64,000 nt of DNA from Deinococcus indicus (GTDB lineage: Bacteria > Deinococcota > Deinococci > Deinococcales > Deinococcaceae): the NCBI RefSeq assembly GCF_002198095.1, contig NZ_NHMK01000014.1, positions 62,001-126,000 of the forward strand, in the 5' to 3' direction. The notes beneath the pieces are model-generated. The model did not search any database and had not been told where the DNA came from. It saw only the letters and a program-made list of their open reading frames with translations. Position numbers and translations under genes: made by a program. Shown one piece after another: positions 57,630-64,000 of the stretch; within the stretch, counting starts at the first letter, position 1, and every line of letters begins with the position of its first letter.

Positions 57630-57732
57630 CCCCTCACCCCGGCCCTCTCCGCAAGAGGAGAGGGAGAAAAACGCTCTGGCTTCAGCCTTCTGTCAGTCCC
57701 TCTCCCGTGGGGAGAGGGGTTGGGGTGAGGGG
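57630..57732. repeat. CCCTCTCC-type long palindrome
   Basis: CCCCTCACCCCGGCCCTCTC on the left faces GGGAGAGGGGTTGGGGTGAG then GGG on the right, about 100 bp in all, each half itself a hairpin. The right half lies inside the end of the Nudix gene. Confidence 0.85.
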
Positions 57733-58143
57733 TCCGTGCGCCACCTCGCGCACCAGGTCCCGCGCCCGCTCGGGCACGAGGTTCACGGCGTCGAGCTGCG
57801 TGAGGGGCACCCACTGCGGCGAGTACCAGTTCACGTCGCTGCTGCGGATCGCTTCGGGGCCGTCGCCGAGGCGCATCTCGCCGGACTGCACGTGTGCCCG
57901 GAAGTAGTGCTCCAGGTTGCCGATGTTCTCCAGCACGAGCAGTTCCGGGCCGACCGTGACGGTCAGGTTCACTTCCTCCAGCACCTCGCGCACGCAGGCC
58001 TGGGCGGGCGTCTCGCCGTCCTCGATGCCGCCGCCGGGCAACGTGGCGTACGCGCGCCCCTGCTTGCGGCGCAGCATCAGCAGCACCTCGACGCTGTCGG
58101 TGGTGGCGTCGTTGAGGATGATCGCGACGGCGCGTGCTCTCAC
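57682..58143 (-). CDS. Nudix hydrolase in the pheST operon
   Basis: 153 residues. Nudix box GGGIEDGETPAQACVREVLE then EVNL, complete except Gly to Asn near its end. Strand AVAIILNDATTDSVEVLLML before it. GTG 58143 overlaps the pheS stop (GTGA), which fixes the start. The C-terminal 17 residues (LTPTPLPTGEGLTEG and neighbours) are encoded by a dispersed palindromic repeat, so the original end of the protein was altered. The substrate is unknown. Confidence 0.88.
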   Translation of the reverse strand: MRARAVAIILNDATTDSVEVLLMLRRKQGRAYATLPGGGIEDGETPAQACVREVLEEVNLTVTVGPELLVLENIGNLEHYFRAHVQSGEMRLGDGPEAIRSSDVNWYSPQWVPLTQLDAVNLVPERARDLVREVAHGPLTPTPLPTGEGLTEG

Positions 58144-59159
58144 TCCAGCTCTCCCCGGAACTGTCCGATGACGCGGGGATCGTTGGCGTAGAAGTAGCGG
58201 ATGTCGGGGATCTTGTACTTGAGCATGGCGATGCGTTCCGGGCCGAGGCCGAACGCGAAGCCGGTCTTGCCTTCGTACACGCGCGTCTTGCCCTGCGCTT
58301 CGCGGAGGTCGTCGACGGCCTTGAAGACGCTGGGGTGGACCATGCCGCACCCGCCGAGTTCGAGCCATTTGCTCTCGCCGCGCGGGTTGTCCCAGTACAC
58401 GGCGAAGTCCGCGCCGGGTTCCACGAAGGGGTAGTAGCTGGGCTGGAAGCGGACCTTGGCGCCGGGGCCGTAGAGGCCGCGGGCCATTTCGGCGATGGTG
58501 CCTTTCAGGTCGGCCATGCTGATGTGGTCGCCCACGACGAGGCCCTCAAGCTGGTGGAACATGCTTTCGTGGGTGGCGTCGGTGGCTTCGTAGCGGTAGA
58601 CCTTGCCGCGCACGACGATCTTCAGGTCGGGTTCGTGCTCCGTCATGTAGCGGATCTGCATGGGGCTGGTGTGGGTGCGCAGCAGGCGGCCGTCCTCGAG
58701 CCAGAAGGTGTCCTGGAGGTCGCGGGCGGGGTGGTACCAGGGGACGTTCAGGGCTTCGAAGTTGTGGTGTTCGTCCTCGACTTCGGGTCCCTCGACGACG
58801 GTGTAGCCGAGGCGTTCGTAGATGCCGGTCAGGTCGTCGTAGACGCGGTTGATGGGGTGCAGGCCGCCACTCGGGAGGGGCAGGCCGGGGAGGGTGACGT
58901 CGATGGCCTCGCTGGCCAGCTGGGCGTCGAGGGCTTCGCGCCTGAGGGTGGCTTCGCGGGTGTCGAGGGCGTCCTGGATGGCCTGCCGGACGGCGTTGAT
59001 CTCGGCGCCGCGTGCCTTGCGTTCCTCGGGGGGGAGTTTGCCCAGCGTGCCGAGTTCGCGGGTGACGAGGCCGCTCTTGCCGACGTACTTGGTCTTGACG
59101 GTCTGGAGCGCTTCGAGGGTGGTGGCCGCCTGGATTTCGGGGATGGCTTCGTGCTGCAT
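58140..59159 (-). CDS. pheS: Phenylalanyl-tRNA synthetase alpha subunit
   Basis: 339 residues. N-terminal coiled arm (LEALQTVKTKYVGKSGLVTR), then the class II core: motif 1 region HPINRVYDDLTGIYERLGYT, motif 2 GKVYRYEATDATHESMFHQL with FHQLEG, and motif 3 GFAFGLGPERIAMLKY. The Ala/Gly gate residue lies in AFGLGPERI. GGAGG precedes the ATG by 4 bases. A terminator-like hairpin lies between its promoter and start codon, suggesting attenuation. Confidence 0.97.
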   Translation of the reverse strand: MQHEAIPEIQAATTLEALQTVKTKYVGKSGLVTRELGTLGKLPPEERKARGAEINAVRQAIQDALDTREATLRREALDAQLASEAIDVTLPGLPLPSGGLHPINRVYDDLTGIYERLGYTVVEGPEVEDEHHNFEALNVPWYHPARDLQDTFWLEDGRLLRTHTSPMQIRYMTEHEPDLKIVVRGKVYRYEATDATHESMFHQLEGLVVGDHISMADLKGTIAEMARGLYGPGAKVRFQPSYYPFVEPGADFAVYWDNPRGESKWLELGGCGMVHPSVFKAVDDLREAQGKTRVYEGKTGFAFGLGPERIAMLKYKIPDIRYFYANDPRVIGQFRGELE

Positions 59160-59192
59160 GGGTCCTCCGGTGGGGGGAATGAACAGTCTGGC

Positions 59193-59263
59193 AATGAAAA
59201 GCCCCGCCTCGCGGGTGCGGGCGGGGTGACGCGCTGCGACCTGTTCAGGCGAGCGTGACCCCG
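59193..59263 (-). promoter_or_regulatory. Candidate attenuator of the pheS operon
   Basis: Terminator: stem CCCCGCC (59220-59226) with GGCGGGG (59202-59208), followed by CTTTTCATT, 35 bases before the pheS ATG and behind no other gene. Competing antiterminator: CGGGGTCACGC (59253-59263) pairs 10 of 11 with GCGTCACCCCG (59222-59232), which takes the left terminator arm. The upstream antiterminator arm lies inside a 19-codon leader frame. A ribosome held before it would favour read-through; one reaching the leader stop would allow termination. Confidence 0.6.
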
Positions 59264-59304
59264 GTGCGGGTAAACGGCGAAGGTGTACCGGTCCGGGGCG
59301 TCAT
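59245..59304 (-). CDS. Leader peptide of the pheS attenuator (19 residues)
   Basis: Encodes MTPRTGTPSPFTRTGVTLA. It has one Phe codon, TTT (rare in this genome compared with TTC), five codons before the antiterminator arm ends. Its ATG stands 7 bases behind TACCCT, as for the leaderless genes of this window, so it should be translated from the first base of the transcript. A single Phe codon is less than the runs seen in classic leaders, which keeps this tentative. Confidence 0.5.
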   Translation of the reverse strand: MTPRTGTPSPFTRTGVTLA

Positions 59305-59311
59305 GGGGTTC

Positions 59312-59317
59312 AGGGTA
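59312..59317 (-). promoter_or_regulatory. -10 box TACCCT for pheS leader transcript
   Basis: TANNNT 7 bases before the leader-peptide ATG at 59304. Confidence 0.5.
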
Positions 59318-59397
59318 GCAGGTTCGGGCGCGGCGGGAGGCAGGTGACCGGGTGGTGTTGACATCTGCTTGACAGGTGCGCGAAGAATGGTATCTCG

Positions 59398-60738
59398 ATG
59401 TCCAACTCAACCTTCCGGCGCGGCCTGATGCTACTGGCCTCCGTTTCTCTTGCCCTGTCCTCGTGCGGTCACGTGCCGCTGTCCGGGGAGGCGGGGCTGT
59501 CGTCGCTGGCGGCGGCGGGTGAGCCGGTGGTCAACGAGCTGTACTACGACTCGCCGGGCACGGACGCCGGGACCTTCATTGAGCTGAAAGGGCCGGCGGG
59601 CAAGTCCCTGAGCGGGTACACGCTGGCGGCGTTCGACACGGCCGGCACGCAGTACCGCACCATTACGCTGTCCGGGACGATCCCGGCGGGCGGGTACTTC
59701 GTGGTGGCGCAGGACACGACGGTGGCGAGCCGGAATCTGGTGAATGCGGGCGCGGACCTGAACAACGGCGCGGGCAGCCTGCGTCTGCTGAAAAGCGGCG
59801 CGGTGATCGACGCGGTGGCGTACGGCTCGCCGAGCAGCAGCCGGGGCGAGGGCGCGTCGGCCGCGACGACCGGGGCGGGCAGCGCCCTGGCCCGCGTGCC
59901 GGACGGCTCGGACACGGACGCGAACAGCGTGGATTTCCGGGTGCAGGCCGCCACGCCCGGCGCGGCGAACGGGGGCGGGACGGGCGGCGGGGGCGGCACG
60001 ACCGGGAAGAAGGTCCTGTTCGACCTGACGAAGGCCGAGGACGCCGGGAACGCCGACTGGCGCATCGACGGGGCGTACAGCGATTACGCCAGTGCGCTGC
60101 GCGGGCTGGGGTACACGGTCAGCAGCGTGACCGGCACGAGCATCACGTCCACCAGCCTGTCGGGCGCGTCGGTGCTGGTCATTCCCGAGCCGCAGAATCC
60201 GTTCAGCGACGCCGAGCGCGCCGCGATCCAGAGCTTCGTGCAAAGCGGCGGTGGGGTGTTCATGATCACGGACCACCGCGTCAGTGACCGCAACAACAAC
60301 GGCTGGGACAGCCCGGAGGTCTTCAACGGCTGGGACGGGGGCACGCCGGCCAGCGTGGGCAGCACCCTGCAGGCCAGCCTGAACAGCGACGTGATCTTCG
60401 GTCTGGGGGCGTCGTTCAATTCCAGCTTCAGCGACCCGGTGTACACGGCGACCCCCGTGACCACCCACCCGATCCTGAATGGCGTGAGCAGCGCCGGGGT
60501 GTACGTGGGCACCAGCGTGGACGTGCTGTCCGGCACGGCGCTGATGGGCACGGGCGGCAAGACGTACCTCGCGGTGAACAGCGTCGGCGCGGGCCGCGTG
60601 GCGATGTGGGGCGACAGCAGCACCTTCGGGGACAACACCTACTCGGACGGCAGCACCGGCACGTACAACAACTGGCCCAACCTCAGCAACGCCACGCTGG
60701 GTAAGAACATCGTGCGCTGGCTGGCCAAGGACCTGTAA
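59398..60738 (+). CDS. Lipoprotein with lamin-tail domain and a GATase-like/DUF4350-type domain
   Basis: 446 residues. Lipobox LALSSC (Cys23). Residues about 40-170 are a lamin-tail domain (PVVNELYYDSPGTDAGTFIE, GYTLAAFDTAGTQYRTI, NGAGSLRLLKSGAVIDAVAY). A Gly-rich linker (GGGTGGGGGTTG) leads to a second domain (about 205-446) with VLFDLTKAEDAGNADWRID, VLVIPEPQNPFSDAERAAIQ and GGGVFMITDHR, like glutamine-amidotransferase folds that bind sugars or act in gliding/DUF4350 proteins. Surface-exposed, function unknown. Two TTGACA motifs lie at 59358 and 59369. Its TAA stop touches a repeat. Confidence 0.82.
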   Translation: MSNSTFRRGLMLLASVSLALSSCGHVPLSGEAGLSSLAAAGEPVVNELYYDSPGTDAGTFIELKGPAGKSLSGYTLAAFDTAGTQYRTITLSGTIPAGGYFVVAQDTTVASRNLVNAGADLNNGAGSLRLLKSGAVIDAVAYGSPSSSRGEGASAATTGAGSALARVPDGSDTDANSVDFRVQAATPGAANGGGTGGGGGTTGKKVLFDLTKAEDAGNADWRIDGAYSDYASALRGLGYTVSSVTGTSITSTSLSGASVLVIPEPQNPFSDAERAAIQSFVQSGGGVFMITDHRVSDRNNNGWDSPEVFNGWDGGTPASVGSTLQASLNSDVIFGLGASFNSSFSDPVYTATPVTTHPILNGVSSAGVYVGTSVDVLSGTALMGTGGKTYLAVNSVGAGRVAMWGDSSTFGDNTYSDGSTGTYNNWPNLSNATLGKNIVRWLAKDL

Positions 60739-60784
60739 TACGGACTCCGGTAGAAGGGGCTGCGAAGTCCCTTTCGTCCGGGGA
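60738..60784 (+). repeat. Partial family 1 repeat
   Basis: Starts ATACGGACTCCGGTAGAAGG on the last base of the lipoprotein stop and keeps the first hairpin (GGGGCTGCGAAGTCCCTTTC); the rest is lost. Confidence 0.7.
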
Positions 60785-60854
60785 GTGCGGCGTCCCTGCG
60801 GGCTCCGGGCCAGCGCCGTGAGGACCTGCTTCACCAGGCCTTCATGTTCCCGGT

Positions 60855-60887
60855 CCGGGCCGCCCAGGGGGTGCCCGGTCCTTTTTT
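60855..60887 (+). terminator. Rho-independent terminator behind lamin-tail lipoprotein gene
   Basis: CCGGGC/GCCCGG stem, extended by flanking GGTCC, then TCCTTTTTT. Confidence 0.75.
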
Positions 60888-60969
60888 GTGCGCCTGGACG
60901 CATGCGACCATGACGGCATGACGGTACATGGATTCAGGGTGCGGCCCTCGCGGAACAGGCAGGGTCAGG

Positions 60970-62427
<1,458 letters not shown>

Positions 62428-62511
62428 GCGTCCCGCCGGGGCGTGGAACGCCGGGGTTTACGGGCGCAGCGGTAAGACTTTGGCGAGGGGGTGGGGCGCA
62501 GGCTGGGGAGC

Positions 62512-64000
62512 ATGATCCTGCCTGCGCCCCGCTCTGTTGCCAGAGGCACCGGTCTGGCGGCGCTGGGGCTGGGGACCGCGTACCTGCTGCACCTGACGTA
62601 CCTGCTCGGCTGGACGTCCGGGTCGCTGGAGTGGGAGATGGGGCCGTACCTGCTGGTGTGTCTGGGGTCGGCGGCGCTGATCTGGTCGCTGGCGGCCCGC
62701 ACGGAAGCGCCGGGTGCGTGGCGGTGGGTGGCGACCGGCACGTTCAGCTGGGGGATCGGGAACGCCCTGTACACGCTGGGGGACGTGCAGGCGGGCGTGC
62801 TGGGTTTCACGGACCCGTGGTTCCTGGCGTTGCCGGTCTGCATGCTGCTGGCCTTCCGGCTGTTCGAGCGGCGCTGGCCGTCGCTGCCGTCGCGGGAGGG
62901 GCAGCTGGACGTGGCGGCGCAGGTCATGGCGACCGGGGCGTACCTGTGGTTTTTCGTGCTGGCCGAGCAGATGCAGCGCGCCGGGCCGTCGCTGCTGTCG
63001 AATCTGGTGTCGGCGCTGTACCCGCTGTCGGATCTGGTGCTGCTGACGCTGCTGCTGGCGCAGACGTGGCGCGGCCCGGACGGCGCGCCGCGCGGCATGG
63101 GGTTCCTCGCGGCGGGCATGGTGCTGTTCGTGGTGGCGGACACCGCGTACATCTTCCTGGCGTTGCGGGGCGAGTACCTGGGCAGCATGTGGCCGGACGC
63201 GCTGTGGCCGCTGGCGGCGCTGCTGTTCGCGGCGGGGGCGTGGCAGGCGGGGCGGCCGCGCCCGCTGAGGAGCGGCGCGCCGCGCCGGCCGCGTTCGTTG
63301 TGGTACGGGCCGCTCGCGCCATACTCGGCGCTGCTGGCGGGATTCACGCTGCTGGGCGGGGTGGGGTTGTCGCTGGAGGCGCGGGGGGCGCTGTACGCGA
63401 CGTTCTTCGCGGCCGTGTTCGTCGCGGCCCGGCAGACGCTGACGCTGCGGCAACTGGAGGACAGCCGCGCGCGGCTGGAATTCCAGTCCCGGCACGACGC
63501 ACTGACCGGGCTGGGCAACCGCCGGCAGCTGCACCTGTCCCTGGAGGCCTGCGCGGGCCACGCGCAGGGAACGGGCGTCCTGATCGTGGACCTGGACGAC
63601 TTCCGGTTCGTGAACGAGGCGCTCGGGCACCGGGCCGGGGACGCGTTCCTGCAACGGACGGCCGCCACGCTGCGGGATCAGGCGGCCGCGCTGAACGGCG
63701 AGTGCTTTCACCTGAGCGCCGACGAGTTCGTGGTGATCGTCCCGGCCACGCACGAGGAGACGCTGCGGGCGGCGGGCGAGACGCTGCGGGCGGCCCTGCG
63801 GGAACCCGTCACGCTCGAGGGGCAGGTGCTGAACATCACGGCGTCGGTGGGGGCGGCGCTGCGGCCGGCGGACGGAGGATGGAGCGGCGCGGCCCTGCTG
63901 CGGCGCGCGGACCTCGCCATGAAGGAGGTCAAACGCAGCGGCGGGAACGCCGTGCGGCTGTTCGATCCGCTGCGCGACGACGAGGCCGCCGCGCGGCGCG
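62512..64000 (+). CDS. Membrane GGDEF-domain protein, cut off by the window end
   Basis: At least 496 residues; no stop before the window ends. Nine or so membrane helices (GLAALGLGTAYLLHLTYLLG, GMGFLAAGMVLFVVADTAYI) resemble the layout of the protein at 47034. The GGDEF domain starts at RHDALTGLGNRRQLHLSLEA and has LIVDLDDFRFVNEALGHRAG and the signature LSADEFVVIV. SADEF instead of GGDEF, common where GGDEF precedes an EAL domain, suggests no cyclase activity. The linker after KEVKRSGGNAVRLFDP may lead into EAL beyond the window. Confidence 0.88.
   Translation, partial: MILPAPRSVARGTGLAALGLGTAYLLHLTYLLGWTSGSLEWEMGPYLLVCLGSAALIWSLAARTEAPGAWRWVATGTFSWGIGNALYTLGDVQAGVLGFTDPWFLALPVCMLLAFRLFERRWPSLPSREGQLDVAAQVMATGAYLWFFVLAEQMQRAGPSLLSNLVSALYPLSDLVLLTLLLAQTWRGPDGAPRGMGFLAAGMVLFVVADTAYIFLALRGEYLGSMWPDALWPLAALLFAAGAWQAGRPRPLRSGAPRRPRSLWYGPLAPYSALLAGFTLLGGVGLSLEARGALYATFFAAVFVAARQTLTLRQLEDSRARLEFQSRHDALTGLGNRRQLHLSLEACAGHAQGTGVLIVDLDDFRFVNEALGHRAGDAFLQRTAATLRDQAAALNGECFHLSADEFVVIVPATHEETLRAAGETLRAALREPVTLEGQVLNITASVGAALRPADGGWSGAALLRRADLAMKEVKRSGGNAVRLFDPLRDDEAAARR

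Noticed and set aside
59355..59398. TTGACA motifs as a defined promoter for the lamin-tail lipoprotein
   Set aside because: Two TTGACA boxes exist, but neither has a convincing -10 box at 16-18 bases, so no promoter was called.

Overview
The base composition (very G+C-rich) and gene content point to a Deinococcus-type bacterium. Supporting genes are a NadV-type nicotinamide phosphoribosyltransferase, a fused NadM-Nudix protein, several Nudix hydrolases, an MrfA-like helicase, DUF4384/PEGA surface-type proteins, and many TANNNT boxes placed 5-8 bases before start codons, the mark of leaderless mRNAs known from Deinococcus. All assignments were made by reading the sequence; no database search was run.

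Layout. 0-4 kb: sirtuin, an unrecognised coiled-coil protein, KptA and an M32 carboxypeptidase. 4-12 kb: a phosphodiester-scavenging block with a secreted esterase-like-phytase/GDPD fusion, a UgpE-UgpA-UgpB importer without an ATPase gene, an NmrA-type reductase and a cytosolic GDPD. 12-19 kb: an HsdR-N-like nuclease-fold protein, a DUF4384 protein, tRNA-Gln, an MrfA-like helicase divergent from a GIY-YIG protein, NadM-Nudix and a secreted YbjN protein. 19-31 kb: DUF1206 membrane protein, methylglyoxal synthase, HD-GYP protein, PP2C phosphatase, RidA, RicT-like PSP1 protein, M3 peptidase, DUF4384-PEGA protein, DUF99 protein and a double-GNAT protein. 31-40 kb: a 508-bp inverted-repeat element, exopolyphosphatase, PdxY, a glycine-zipper protein, a histidine kinase/response regulator pair, a two-gene unsaturated-fatty-acid oxidation operon and a leucine-rich-repeat protein.

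40-46 kb holds an NAD salvage operon: nadV, a foreign-looking AT-rich DUF4062 gene, two unknown genes, pnuC, nadR and a methyltransferase. NadV turns nicotinamide into NMN, PnuC imports nicotinamide riboside, and NadR phosphorylates and adenylylates it. Together with the sirtuin, KptA and NadM-Nudix, much of the window deals with NAD turnover. 46-55 kb: TM2 protein, GGDEF protein, MetY-like enzyme, a single Nudix gene, lipoprotein, creatininase-family protein, a tandem Nudix gene, a broken secreted-protein gene and an alpha/beta hydrolase. 55-59 kb: a pheS-Nudix-pheT operon behind what looks like a ribosome-controlled attenuator. 59-64 kb: lamin-tail lipoprotein, K+/H+ antiporter and a GGDEF protein cut by the window end.

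Dispersed repeats are frequent. The main family (about 135-160 bp, ends ATACGG...CCGTAT) repeatedly begins on the last base of an upstream stop codon. A second family (ends ACAGCGGTTT), a CCCTCTCC-type palindromic family and a large inverted duplication are also present. No CRISPR array, insertion-sequence transposase or rRNA was seen.
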